A stretch of DNA of 64,000 nt from Oscillospiraceae bacterium (lineage in GTDB: Bacteria; Bacillota; Clostridia; Oscillospirales; Oscillospiraceae): NCBI GenBank assembly GCA_017436785.1, contig JAFSCK010000024.1, positions 62,001 through 126,000 of the forward strand, in the 5' to 3' direction. Under the pieces are notes generated by a model that saw only the letters and a list, made by a program, of their open reading frames with translations, did no database searches and was not told the DNA's origin. Shown here piece by piece: positions 1-7,224 of this stretch. Position numbers and translations under genes: made by a program. Within the stretch, counting starts at the first letter, position 1. Each line of letters begins with the position of its first letter.

Positions 1-281
1 TGCCGATATGCCGCCGGGAGCAGTTCCATGACCGTCGCAGACAGGTCATCCTCTGTGGCCGTCACATACCCCGCCGGCTTATTGAGCATCACCACCAAAC
101 GCCCGCGAACCCGCAACGGCTGTCCATCCAGACAAACCTGCGCTGTTGCAGTGTCCAGCTTCATACTGCCGTCGCCGGTAACCCGTCCGTCCACCGTAAT
201 CCGACCGCTTTTTAAGATCTGTTTCACCTGACTGCGGCTGCCGATACCGCAATCACAGAGGAATTTGTCCAATCGTTCCAT
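1..281 (-). CDS. rRNA pseudouridine synthase, RsuA/RluB type (5' part only)
   Basis: Only the first ~93 codons lie in the window; the gene runs off the left edge. The N-terminus (MERLDKFLCDCGIGSRSQ) is a typical S4 RNA-binding domain, followed by the start of the catalytic domain with MLNKPAGYVTATED, the entry motif of the RsuA/RluB/RluE/RluF class, which isomerises a uridine in rRNA. The catalytic aspartate is beyond the edge, so the exact member cannot be named. ATG at 281 is preceded by GGAG on the minus strand at normal spacing. Confidence 0.85.
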   Translation of the reverse strand, partial: MERLDKFLCDCGIGSRSQVKQILKSGRITVDGRVTGDGSMKLDTATAQVCLDGQPLRVRGRLVVMLNKPAGYVTATEDDLSATVMELLPAAYR

Positions 282-354
282 GGTTTCTCCGTTCTATCCC
301 TCCCTGTCTGCGAATATCCTCATACTGTGAATCATCACTGGGAGGGATCTATAA

Positions 355-846
355 ATGTTCTTTATGACCGCTAAATTGGATCTGAAAAAAATATTGATCA
401 TATTGGCTGCTGCAGCCTTGCTGATCATCGGGGTATTGGCCATTTTCGGCGGAAGCAAGGAAACCGTTGCCACCGGCGCCGGAACCGTTTCCGGCAATGA
501 CGCCAGAGTAAATTTCCTGAAAGAATTGGGCTGGCAAGTCAGCGCTTCTCCGGTAGAATCCAGTCAGGTACGGATCCCCAAGGATCCCACCGAGCTGTAT
601 GACCGCTACAACGCCCTGCAAAAAAGCTTAGGCTACGACCTGAGTTCTTATGCCGGCAAAGCCGTTATGCGCTATGTATATAAGGTCCACAATTTCCCCG
701 GTGCTACCGAACCGGTATACGCAACCCTGCTGGTACACAAAAACAAAGTCATTGGCGGCGATGTCACCGACACCTCCGCCAAAGGTGTCATGCAAGGCTT
801 AAGCAAAGCCCCCGCTCCGGAAACCACGCAGCCTGTAAAGCCGTAG
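355..846 (+). CDS. DUF4830-like single-pass membrane or exported protein
   Basis: A 163-residue protein with a short charged N-terminus (KLDLKK), one hydrophobic segment at about residues 11-31, then an extracytoplasmic domain with SYAGKAVMRYVYKVHNFPG and ATLLVHKNKVIGGDVTD and a Pro/Thr-rich tail. The layout resembles the small DUF4830 proteins of Clostridia, whose function is unknown; I assign it from memory of the pattern. GGAGG at 341-345 supports ATG 355 over the in-frame ATG at 364. The next gene is separated by its own promoter and riboswitch, so this looks monocistronic. Confidence 0.7.
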   Translation: MFFMTAKLDLKKILIILAAAALLIIGVLAIFGGSKETVATGAGTVSGNDARVNFLKELGWQVSASPVESSQVRIPKDPTELYDRYNALQKSLGYDLSSYAGKAVMRYVYKVHNFPGATEPVYATLLVHKNKVIGGDVTDTSAKGVMQGLSKAPAPETTQPVKP

Positions 847-880
847 GTTTTCCCATTTATTTTACCACATTGCCCCGGGG

Positions 881-909
881 TTGACAAGGGCGGAAAACCA
901 TGCTATCTT
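881..909 (+). promoter_or_regulatory. Promoter of the FMN riboswitch/ribU unit
   Basis: TTGACA (881-886), a 17-nt spacer and TATCTT (904-909), placed about 20 nt before the riboswitch begins. Confidence 0.75.
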
Positions 910-925
910 TAAGAAAATGAATAGT

Positions 926-1047
926 TCTTCAGGGCAGGGTGAAATTCCCGACCGGCGGTAACAGTCCGCGAGCGCGAGCCATTTTTTCGGTTCAAGCTGA
1001 ATCGGTGCAATTCCGATACCGACAGTACAGTCTGGATGGAAGAAGAT
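926..1047 (+). ncRNA. FMN riboswitch (RFN element)
   Basis: The sequence starts with TTCTTCAGGGCAGGGTGAAA, continues with TTCCCGACCGGCGGTAACAG and ends with GTCTGGATGGAAGAAGA, the hallmark conserved blocks of the RFN aptamer. A perfect terminator hairpin with a T-run follows at once, just before ribU. The expected logic, from established knowledge, is that FMN binding favours the terminator and shuts off riboflavin uptake. Confidence 0.97.
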
Positions 1048-1063
1048 CGTTTTACGGACTTTC

Positions 1064-1095
1064 TGCGCTCTGGGTGTACCCGGAGCGCATTTTTT
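1064..1095 (+). terminator. Riboswitch expression-platform terminator
   Basis: An 11-bp stem (1064-1074 with 1079-1089, loop TGTA) is followed by six T. The ribU ribosome site AGGAG begins at 1096, directly after the T-run, so the hairpin decides whether the gene is read. Confidence 0.92.
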
Positions 1096-1108
1096 AGGAG
1101 CGATGAAT

Positions 1109-1759
1109 ATGCAGAAAAAAGATTCTTTGCGCAAACTGGTGCTGATGGCCATGCTGGCAGCGGTAGCCTACCTGATGATGGCTGTTATCCGGATCCCGGT
1201 GGTTCTGTTTTTGAAATACGAGCCGAAAGATGTGGTCATTACCATCGGCGGTTTCCTGTTAGGCCCCATGGCATCCATGATCATCTCCGGTTTGGTTTCC
1301 CTCATTGAAATGGTATCCGTCAGTGATACCGGCATCATCGGCTGTATCATGAATTTTCTTTCCACCGTCAGTTTTGCCTGCACCGCCGCGGTGATCTACA
1401 AAAAGAAGCGCACCCTTAACGGCGCGGTGATCAGCCTTTTGGCAGGCTCCGTCACGATGATCTGCGTGATGCTTCTTTGGAACTGGCTCATTACCCCTTT
1501 GTATATGGGCGGCACAAGGCAAGCTGTAGAAGCCATGCTTCTACCTATTTTCCTGCCCTTTAACGCCCTGAAAGCCGGCTTCAACAGTGCGCTGGTACTG
1601 GTGCTTTACAAGCCGTTGACCTCCGCATTGCGCAAGACCGGTCTTTTGCCCCAAGGGAATGCATCCAAAAGCAAAGTGATGGTCGGCATGTACCTGCTGG
1701 GCGGTGCGTTGCTCATCACCTGCATTTTGTTCCTGCTGGCGATGCAGGGAATCATTTGA
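1109..1759 (+). CDS. ribU: ECF transporter S component for riboflavin, RibU
   Basis: A very hydrophobic protein of 216 residues with about six membrane helices. It is the substrate-binding S component of an energy-coupling-factor importer, which works with shared EcfA/EcfA'/EcfT subunits not present here. Substrate is inferred mainly from the FMN riboswitch directly upstream; the sequence also fits RibU (early VLMAMLAAVAYLMMAVIRIP segment, FLLGPMASMIISGLVSLIEM). AGGAG at 1096-1100 lies 8 nt before ATG 1109 but only 2 nt before ATG 1103, so 1109 is the better start. A strong hairpin follows the stop. Confidence 0.93.
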   Translation: MQKKDSLRKLVLMAMLAAVAYLMMAVIRIPVVLFLKYEPKDVVITIGGFLLGPMASMIISGLVSLIEMVSVSDTGIIGCIMNFLSTVSFACTAAVIYKKKRTLNGAVISLLAGSVTMICVMLLWNWLITPLYMGGTRQAVEAMLLPIFLPFNALKAGFNSALVLVLYKPLTSALRKTGLLPQGNASKSKVMVGMYLLGGALLITCILFLLAMQGII

Positions 1760-1766
1760 AACGTTT

Positions 1767-1798
1767 ACGGCGTGTCGCAAGAAATTGCGACACGCCGT
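1767..1798. terminator. Bidirectional terminator between convergent genes
   Basis: A 14-bp perfect stem (1767-1780 with 1785-1798) with a GAAA tetraloop, lying between ribU (plus) and the convergent membrane-protein gene (minus). Confidence 0.85.
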
Positions 1799-1802
1799 TC
1801 TA

Positions 1803-2606
1803 TTATTCTTCAGGCTGCTCTGCCGGGGCAGGTTCTGCAGGAGCTTCTTCCACAGGAATTTCTTCTGCAGGTGCTTCCGGTGCGGGAGCAGGCTGTGCCG
1901 TTTCTGCCGGCAGTGCCTGCGGCGCTTCTTTCCGGGGCGGCATGCCCCGGTCATGCTTGCGGCAGGCAAACATCAAAAACGGCATGGTAATACCCAAGAA
2001 AATACTCAAAAGCAGATATGTAAGGTTATTGTCAGGATCGCAAGAGGTGTAAAGATCGTAAAGAGCAATGTACACAAAGACACACTGCACGATGGCAATG
2101 ACCAGCATCACAAGCGCCAGCACCAGCATGGTGATCGCCCACTGGAGCATCCCCGCTTCAGAATCGGACAGCACCGCATTGACAACCATCACTATATTGA
2201 CGATCTCATAGATCAACGAAATCGCAATCGCAGCAATATTCAACCCCAGCAGTACCTTACGGCGATTGCGGATCTTGCCCTTAACCACATACTGATACTG
2301 GTCGGAAATACTGCCGAGGATCCAGTTAGAACCAATGGGCACCCAAGCCAGCCAAGGATTGCTGATCTTTCTGCGTTTTGCAATGGAATACATGGACACC
2401 GCCTGCAGCACATACATCAAAATGCTGACCACCAGCATCACGAGCAAAATCCCGAAGAAAATGCCCAGCACTGCCTTAATTACGCCATCAGCAGCGCCCA
2501 TCGCGCCGGCATCATAAGCGCCCTCAAAGCCGTCAAACCCGCCGCCGTAGCCGCCGCCGTAGCCGCCGATACCGGCAAAGCCCGGGTTCATAAAAGCATT
2601 ACCCAT
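1803..2606 (-). CDS. Multi-pass membrane protein with Gly-rich head and Pro/Ala/Glu-rich tail
   Basis: A 267-residue protein. The first ~40 residues are rich in Gly/Tyr/Phe (GGYGGGYGGGFDGF), then come a helix at ~43-70, a soluble loop (KISNPWLAWVPIGSNWILG), and three or more helices to about residue 220. The C-terminal ~45 residues are a low-complexity Ala/Pro/Glu tail. The NPWLAWVP...W pattern is seen in uncharacterised Clostridia membrane proteins. AAAGGAGG lies 8 nt before ATG 2606, so upstream in-frame ATGs are unlikely to be used. No function can be assigned. Confidence 0.8.
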   Translation of the reverse strand: MGNAFMNPGFAGIGGYGGGYGGGFDGFEGAYDAGAMGAADGVIKAVLGIFFGILLVMLVVSILMYVLQAVSMYSIAKRRKISNPWLAWVPIGSNWILGSISDQYQYVVKGKIRNRRKVLLGLNIAAIAISLIYEIVNIVMVVNAVLSDSEAGMLQWAITMLVLALVMLVIAIVQCVFVYIALYDLYTSCDPDNNLTYLLLSIFLGITMPFLMFACRKHDRGMPPRKEAPQALPAETAQPAPAPEAPAEEIPVEEAPAEPAPAEQPEE

Positions 2607-2771
2607 AGTATTTACCTCCTTTTTAATATAGTATAGCACATCCCCAAGCAATTTGCAATTTTCTTTTGTTCTAAAACAGCAAAATTCTACCCAATGTCTC
2701 TTTTTCCTTCCCTGTTTTTTCGCCGGACAGGATGCCATAAAGGTTAAATTGAGAATATCCGGAAAAAGGTG

Positions 2772-2800
2772 TTGCAAAATAAACAAGACCATGCTATAAT
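2772..2800 (+). promoter_or_regulatory. Promoter of the tRNA-Gln/tRNA-Lys unit
   Basis: TTGCAA (2772-2777), 17 nt, perfect TATAAT (2795-2800), about 31 nt before the tRNA-Gln. Confidence 0.85.
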
Positions 2801-2831
2801 ACGGCGTGTGCCTTGACCGGGCGCGCTACAT

Positions 2832-2906
2832 TGGGATGTCGCCAAGCGGTAAGGCACCAGACTTTGACTCTGGCATTCGTAGGTTCAAATCCTGCCATCC
2901 CAGCCA
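2832..2906 (+). tRNA. tRNA-Gln (anticodon TTG)
   Basis: Acceptor TGGGATG pairs with CATCCCA; the anticodon stem CCAGA/TCTGG encloses loop CTTTGAC with anticodon TTG; the T arm holds GGTTCAAATCC. CCA is encoded. It is cotranscribed with tRNA-Lys 39 nt downstream. Confidence 0.97.
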
Positions 2907-2945
2907 AAAAGCTGTGGATTTACCCACGCCGGGTCCCCAGCTTAT

Positions 2946-3021
2946 GACCCGCTAGCTCAGCTGGCAGAGCAATTGCCTTTTAAGCAATGGGTCTGGAGTT
3001 CGAATCTCCAGCGGGTCACCA
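2946..3021 (+). tRNA. tRNA-Lys (anticodon TTT)
   Basis: Acceptor GACCCGC pairs with GCGGGTC; the anticodon stem ATTGC/GCAAT encloses CTTTTAA with anticodon TTT; the T arm is CTGGAG TTCGAAT CTCCAG; CCA is encoded. Pieces of its 3' end recur, in both orientations, just downstream. Confidence 0.97.
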
Positions 3022-3061
3022 AGAAAGAGCCATATCACCAACGGTGATATGGCTCTTTCTT
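3021..3061 (+). terminator. Terminator of the tRNA pair
   Basis: A 19-bp perfect stem (3021-3039 with 3043-3061) with loop AAC starts at the last base of the tRNA CCA end. Confidence 0.9.
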
Positions 3062-3072
3062 ATTGGGGAAAT

Positions 3073-3188
3073 GCTGGAGATTCGAAGGATAAAATGCAAC
3101 GCGGATGAGCGTTGCCGGCGACGGCTTGACGGAGCCGAACTATAATTCCCGGCTTTGCCGGGAATGCAATGAATCTCCGCGGGTCACC
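3073..3188 (+). repeat. Post-tRNA palindromic element carrying tRNA-Lys 3' fragments
   Basis: The left edge (3073-3086) is the exact reverse complement of 14 nt of the tRNA-Lys T arm (2999-3012). The right edge (3171-3188) repeats the T-arm/acceptor 3' strand of the same tRNA in sense, with a 2-nt deletion. The two edges can pair with each other. Between them are three small hairpins: CAACGC/GCGTTG, CGGCT/AGCCG and ATTCCCGG/CCGGGAAT. A similarly built element follows tRNA-Val at 37386-37487. Confidence 0.75.
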
Positions 3189-3242
3189 CTTTTCATTTTT
3201 TCGCAGTTTCCTGCGTTGGCTTAACTCGGGGCAGATAACAAT

Positions 3243-3263
3243 GGGAGGGGCAATGCCCCTCCC
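3243..3263. terminator. GC-rich hairpin at the 3' end of the epimerase-like gene
   Basis: A 9-bp stem (GGGAGGGGC/GCCCCTCCC) with loop AAT, 9 nt past the stop of the minus-strand gene. It has no clear T-run and recalls the GC-rich core of the dispersed repeats, so terminator function is tentative. Confidence 0.45.
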
Positions 3264-3272
3264 CTACATATA

Positions 3273-4298
3273 TCATTTCAGGTTGGCTACCATTTTTTCA
3301 AAGGCAGCAATTTCTTCCATGCCATCCAGCACGCCGATCTCCACCTTAAAGGTCTTGGTCTCATAGCCCCCGATCGTCTGCAAGGTGCCGTTTTTCCGCT
3401 CGCTGTCACGGCCCAAAACCTGATTATTGGAAGGCTCTAAGCCCAGCGCATAGTCATGACTGCACATATTACGCCAGTGCATCAGCCACGGCAGATTTTC
3501 CATATGGTACTTCACATAGCAGCCCAAGCCCAGATCATCATTGATCAATGCACCATATCCATAGCCCTTTTCATCCGGCGTGTTCTCGTGGCAGAACAAA
3601 TCCTCGTCCTTATGATCCTCCGGCTCCCAGCATTGGGCCCAGTTCTCCGGAATCGGGCCTTTGGTATGGATGCTGTATCCGCCGCCCTTACCCTTTACCA
3701 CCCGGCTTTGGGCATCCAGCAGCGGGTAGCCCAGATTTATATGGTAAAGCAGCATAAATTCCGCCGCCTGCGGTTCTAAATTGGTCACCGTATCTTCTAT
3801 GACGATCCGTTTATCCGCCGCAGGGAAGAACAGTTTCCGCTTCAGTTCCAGATGGTAGCCCGCAAGCAGGGCTTCCTGTACTGTGCCGGTAACCGTTACG
3901 CCCTCTTCATTGCGGGTAACGGTCACATCCCGGGCGGGCATGGAACCGATCCGGCCATGGTCCGGATGGAAGAAGCCGTCTTCCATGACACCGCCGGGCC
4001 CCACATTCATGAGACCGCAGGTATAGAGCATACCCGCCGGCCAATAATAAGAAAACTCCGGCGCACCGCCATTAAAGTACCTGCCGGATACCAACCCGTT
4101 TTTAGACTGGAAGGCAAAGTTCACCCCTTTGTAAGAAAAGTCAAAAAGGTTCAAACACTGGTCTTCCACGCAGGTGGCATACAGCCCCGCACTGTTGCGC
4201 AGTTCAATCGCCCGGACGCCTTGACTCATCCCCTCTGTATACGTCACCCGGCGGGCGGTCAGCAGCTGGTTTTCATGGCCTACATAGCGGTTATTCAT
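3273..4298 (-). CDS. Aldose 1-epimerase-like protein (DUF4432 family)
   Basis: A 341-residue cytosolic protein with a galactose-mutarotase-like beta-sandwich pattern: GGVMEDGFFHPDHGRIGSMP (a conserved HGRIG block), LLYHINLGYPLLD and the closing LGLEPSNNQVLGR. DUF4432 proteins are related to aldose 1-epimerases and bind sugars; the actual substrate is unknown. Length is normal for the family. GGAG lies 7 nt before ATG 4298. It is monocistronic and divergent from asnS. Confidence 0.8.
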   Translation of the reverse strand: MNNRYVGHENQLLTARRVTYTEGMSQGVRAIELRNSAGLYATCVEDQCLNLFDFSYKGVNFAFQSKNGLVSGRYFNGGAPEFSYYWPAGMLYTCGLMNVGPGGVMEDGFFHPDHGRIGSMPARDVTVTRNEEGVTVTGTVQEALLAGYHLELKRKLFFPAADKRIVIEDTVTNLEPQAAEFMLLYHINLGYPLLDAQSRVVKGKGGGYSIHTKGPIPENWAQCWEPEDHKDEDLFCHENTPDEKGYGYGALINDDLGLGCYVKYHMENLPWLMHWRNMCSHDYALGLEPSNNQVLGRDSERKNGTLQTIGGYETKTFKVEIGVLDGMEEIAAFEKMVANLK

Positions 4299-4400
4299 AG
4301 ATTCTCCTCATTTCTTCCGATTTTCTGATTATAATTTTACATAGTTGTACATTCCTTGTCAACGATCCGATTCCATAGGCCCACCTTTTAAAAATAATAC

Positions 4401-4429
4401 TTGTAAATTTCTGCATTTTGGCATATACT
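4401..4429 (+). promoter_or_regulatory. Promoter of asnS
   Basis: TTGTAA (4401-4406), 17 nt, TATACT (4424-4429), 36 nt before the asnS start. Confidence 0.65.
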
Positions 4430-4465
4430 TATTTAATGATATTCCATGCAAGAGAGGAAACAATT

Positions 4466-5857
4466 ATGGAACTGATTTCTGTTCGTCAGCTTTTTAAGGA
4501 TACTGCCGCTTATGCAGGCAAGGAAGTGACCGTTGGCGGCTGGGTGCGCAACCGGCGTCCCTCCAAGCAGTTTGGCTTTATCGTCCTGAATGACGGCACT
4601 TATTTCACCCCTGTACAGGTGGTTTACAACGACACCATCGAAAATTTCCAAGAGATCTCCAAGATCAACATCGGCGCTGCGCTGATCGTCAAGGGCACTC
4701 TGGTGGAGACACCCGACAGCAAGCAGCCCTTTGAGATTCAAGCTTCTGAAATCACTGTGGAAGGCGCCTCTACCGGCGACTACCCCCTGCAGCCCAAGCG
4801 GCACACCATGGAGTTCTTGCGGACCATCACCCATCTGCGTCCCCGGACCAACACCTTCCAAGCAGTGTTCCGCATCCGTTCTCTGGCTGCCATGGCCATC
4901 CATGAATTCTTCCAAGAGCGGGACTTTGTGTATGTTCACACCCCTTTGATCACCGGTTCTGACTGCGAGGGTGCCGGCGAAATGTTCCAAGTTACCACTT
5001 TGGATCTGAACAACGTGCCCAAGACCGAGGACGGCAAGGTGGATTTCAGCCAAGATTTCTACGGCAAGCCCACCAACCTGACCGTGTCCGGCCAGCTCAA
5101 CGGTGAGACTTTCGCCATGGCCTTTAAGAACATCTACACCTTCGGTCCTACCTTCCGGGCAGAGAACTCCAACACCACCCGTCACGCCTCCGAGTTCTGG
5201 ATGATCGAGCCGGAAATTGCCTTTGCCGACCTGTCTGACGATATGCGTCTGGCGGAGGATATGATCAAGTATATCATCAGCTATGTACTGGAAAAAGCCC
5301 CCGAAGAAATGGAATTCTTCAACCAGTTTGTGGATAAGGGCCTGCTGGAGCGGCTGAACCATGTGCTGAACTCTGATTTTGGTCATGTGACCTACACTGA
5401 GGCCATTGAGATTCTGGAAAAGTGCAACGACAAGTTCCAGTATCCTGTCCACTGGGGCAGCGACCTGCAGACCGAGCACGAGCGGTATCTGACAGAAGAG
5501 GTATTTAAAAAGCCCGTATTCGTCACCGACTACCCCAAGGAGATCAAGGCTTTCTATATGAAGCTCAATCCCGACGGCAAGACCGTGGCTGCCATGGACT
5601 GCTTGGTGCCCGGCATCGGCGAGATCATCGGCGGTTCTCAGCGTGAGGACGATTATGAGATCCTGAAAAACCGCATTGAGGAACTGGGCATGAATCCCGA
5701 AGATTACGGCTTCTATATGGATCTGCGGAAATACGGCTCTGCCCGTCACGCCGGCTTCGGCTTGGGCTTTGAGCGCTGCGTCATGTACCTGACCGGTATC
5801 ACCAACATCCGGGATGTACTTCCCTTCCCCAGAACCGTAGGCAACTGCGAGCTTTAA
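4466..5857 (+). CDS. asnS: Asparaginyl-tRNA synthetase
   Basis: Class IIb synthetase that charges tRNA-Asn in the cytosol. The 463-residue length is standard. The N-terminal OB-fold anticodon-binding domain contains [24 protein letters not shown]. The catalytic core shows motif 2 ([25 protein letters not shown]) in pieces and the motif 3 region [20 protein letters not shown]; these favour AsnRS over AspRS, which is encoded separately at 27267. AGAGGAAA before ATG 4466 supports that start over an in-frame ATG 48 nt upstream. A terminator follows. Confidence 0.97.
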   Translation: MELISVRQLFKDTAAYAGKEVTVGGWVRNRRPSKQFGFIVLNDGTYFTPVQVVYNDTIENFQEISKINIGAALIVKGTLVETPDSKQPFEIQASEITVEGASTGDYPLQPKRHTMEFLRTITHLRPRTNTFQAVFRIRSLAAMAIHEFFQERDFVYVHTPLITGSDCEGAGEMFQVTTLDLNNVPKTEDGKVDFSQDFYGKPTNLTVSGQLNGETFAMAFKNIYTFGPTFRAENSNTTRHASEFWMIEPEIAFADLSDDMRLAEDMIKYIISYVLEKAPEEMEFFNQFVDKGLLERLNHVLNSDFGHVTYTEAIEILEKCNDKFQYPVHWGSDLQTEHERYLTEEVFKKPVFVTDYPKEIKAFYMKLNPDGKTVAAMDCLVPGIGEIIGGSQREDDYEILKNRIEELGMNPEDYGFYMDLRKYGSARHAGFGLGFERCVMYLTGITNIRDVLPFPRTVGNCEL

Positions 5858-5870
5858 TAAACGTACACCC

Positions 5871-5902
5871 CCCCCGGTGGATTTTCCACCGGGGGATTTT
5901 TT
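5871..5902 (+). terminator. asnS terminator
   Basis: Stem CCCCCGGTGGA/TCCACCGGGGG with a TTT loop, followed by ATTTTTT. Confidence 0.92.
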
Positions 5903-5956
5903 ATACCATGGTATTGCCATTAAGCTGCGCTTCCCATTTGAAATCATGTCTACGGG

Positions 5957-6082
5957 TCATTGTGCAATGGCTTTCAACAGCCATTTCAAATGCTTCATCC
6001 GCTCCGGCGCCAATACTCCGTCAAAACCGCATTGGAACAGCTTTAGAATCTGATAGTATTTTTGCAAAATATTCTGTTTCAC
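5957..6082 (-). CDS. Small hypothetical ORF, coupled to the upstream mini-ORF
   Basis: A 41-residue reading frame starting at GTG 6082, whose GTGA overlaps the stop of the mini-ORF upstream. It reads like protein (VKQNILQKYYQILKLFQCGF, then DGVLAPERMKHLKWLLKAIAQ) and is basic and amphipathic. No ribosome site of its own is visible, so expression would need translational coupling. Alternatively the two frames are one gene broken by a frameshift. No family is recognised. Confidence 0.4.
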   Translation of the reverse strand: MKQNILQKYYQILKLFQCGFDGVLAPERMKHLKWLLKAIAQ

Positions 6083-6207
6083 GAACTACGAACCGCTTCC
6101 ACATTCTCCTCCAAGCAAATCTTTATTCTTTGCGCCATCCGGATAAAGACCGCCAGCAAGCAAAACGCAAAGACAACCGCGATCATAAAAGATATGTGCT
6201 TTTTCAT
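6079..6207 (-). CDS. Small single-pass membrane protein (42 aa)
   Basis: ATG 6207 is preceded by a strong AGGAGG at 7-nt spacing. The product begins MKKHISFMIAVVFAFCLLAV: a basic start and one hydrophobic segment to about residue 22, then a charged tail (RMAQRIKICLEENVEAVRSS). It fits a small membrane protein or an uncleaved signal anchor. It lies in the asnS-lipoprotein gap, divergent from the lipoprotein at 6509. Function unknown; with the overlapping downstream ORF it could be a frameshifted remnant. Confidence 0.5.
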   Translation of the reverse strand: MKKHISFMIAVVFAFCLLAVFIRMAQRIKICLEENVEAVRSS

Positions 6208-6278
6208 CTGAAACCTCCTAAATATATAATTGTATCATGATCGCATAAAGGGTAAAAAACAATATTAAACAGAAACAG

Positions 6279-6423
6279 AAATTCCAATTTATCGAACAGG
6301 TGTCGTGCAACATTGTAGGGCGGGGCCTTGGTCCCGCCGTGCAAATGCAATGGGTTTTAGCGGCGGGAGCAGAGCCCCCGCCCTACGGCGTTATATGACA
6401 AACAGTTCGATAAATTGGAATTT
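6279..6423. repeat. Dispersed palindromic repeat, copy A (145 bp, perfect 19-bp terminal inverted repeats)
   Basis: Left end AAATTCCAATTTATCGAAC (6279-6297) is the exact reverse complement of the right end at 6405-6423. The interior holds a GC-rich inverted pair: TAGGGCGGGG at 6316-6325 and GAGCCCCCGCCCTAC at 6372-6386, with GGCGGGAGCA between. There is no room for a transposase. Related copies sit at 19763, 24669, 27033 and 48945. It looks like a MITE or REP/BIME-type element that occupies intergenic space. Confidence 0.85.
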
Positions 6424-6508
6424 AATCTTTTAATTTTATTCTTTTTCCGGTGATATTCATAACGGTAAAACGCATCCTAACAGAAACAGGTCAAGGATGT
6501 GTTAAGGG

Positions 6509-6967
6509 ATGAAAAAATTTACAATTATTCTGTTTTTAATGGCTGGACTTATTTTGCCCGGTTGTCTTTCGAAAAGCCCCGCCGGCAATATTTCCGGCCG
6601 CATCGTTTCCGGCATTGACATCTACTGCCAAAAGCCCACCTGCACCATCACCCGGCATTACACAAATCCGGAAAAGGTAGAGGCGGTGCTCCACTGCATC
6701 CGGCTTTGGCATCCTAAGGGACCGGTTAACCCGGAGAAAGATGCCCTGCAGGGAGACCTTTACGAGATCGTGGTTCATCTGGAAAACGGCACCCATCGGA
6801 TCTACCGGCAGCGAGCCCACACTTTTGCCGCCAAGCACCTTCAGTCTTGGGGACGGATCGACGGTTCTTTGGGGCTGCGTCTTCCGTTTTTAATGACCTT
6901 GCTCCCCAGTGATCCACTCGATGTAAATGATACTGATATACCAAAAAAAGCTGTTAGAAAAAGCTAA
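6509..6967 (+). CDS. Small lipoprotein of unknown function
   Basis: A 152-residue protein with a lipoprotein signal: basic MKK, hydrophobic core, and lipobox LPGC with Cys at residue 19. The mature part contains IYCQKPTCTITRHYTNPEKV and LENGTHRIYRQRAHTF and is rich in His/Arg. It shows no family I recognise. The ribosome site is weak (AAGG/AAGGG upstream of ATG 6509). A terminator follows, and the next operon has its own promoter. Confidence 0.75.
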   Translation: MKKFTIILFLMAGLILPGCLSKSPAGNISGRIVSGIDIYCQKPTCTITRHYTNPEKVEAVLHCIRLWHPKGPVNPEKDALQGDLYEIVVHLENGTHRIYRQRAHTFAAKHLQSWGRIDGSLGLRLPFLMTLLPSDPLDVNDTDIPKKAVRKS

Positions 6968-6976
6968 ATTTATCCT

Positions 6977-7013
6977 AAAATCTGCCGCCTCTTTTCGGGC
7001 GGCAGATTTTTTT
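6977..7013 (+). terminator. Lipoprotein-gene terminator
   Basis: Stem AAATCTGCCGCC/GGCGGCAGATTT followed by a T-run. Confidence 0.9.
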
Positions 7014-7086
7014 GCACAAAACCACCAATCCCCACCCCCGCAATTTTGTGTGATGTGCGGAAATTGTCAGAACGCCGCCGAAAGCC

Positions 7087-7114
7087 TTGCTTTTTCTTTA
7101 TTTTTATTTATAAT
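7087..7114 (+). promoter_or_regulatory. Promoter of the hdr-flx-frd operon
   Basis: TTGCTT (7087-7092), 16 nt, perfect TATAAT (7109-7114). The leader to the hdrB start is about 105 nt and AT-rich. Confidence 0.75.
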
Positions 7115-7224
7115 GGTATCTGATAAACTAGTATAGGTATGGCCATATCGAATATCATGCCATTCCAATTGGTTTTCCATAATTGACCATACAAGATTCT
7201 ATGGTAAGAAAGGATCGTGTCGTA

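Noticed and set aside
5908..6240. A 110-codon plus-strand frame after asnS
   Set aside because: No ribosome site, unnatural composition, and it overlaps two better mini-ORFs on the minus strand.
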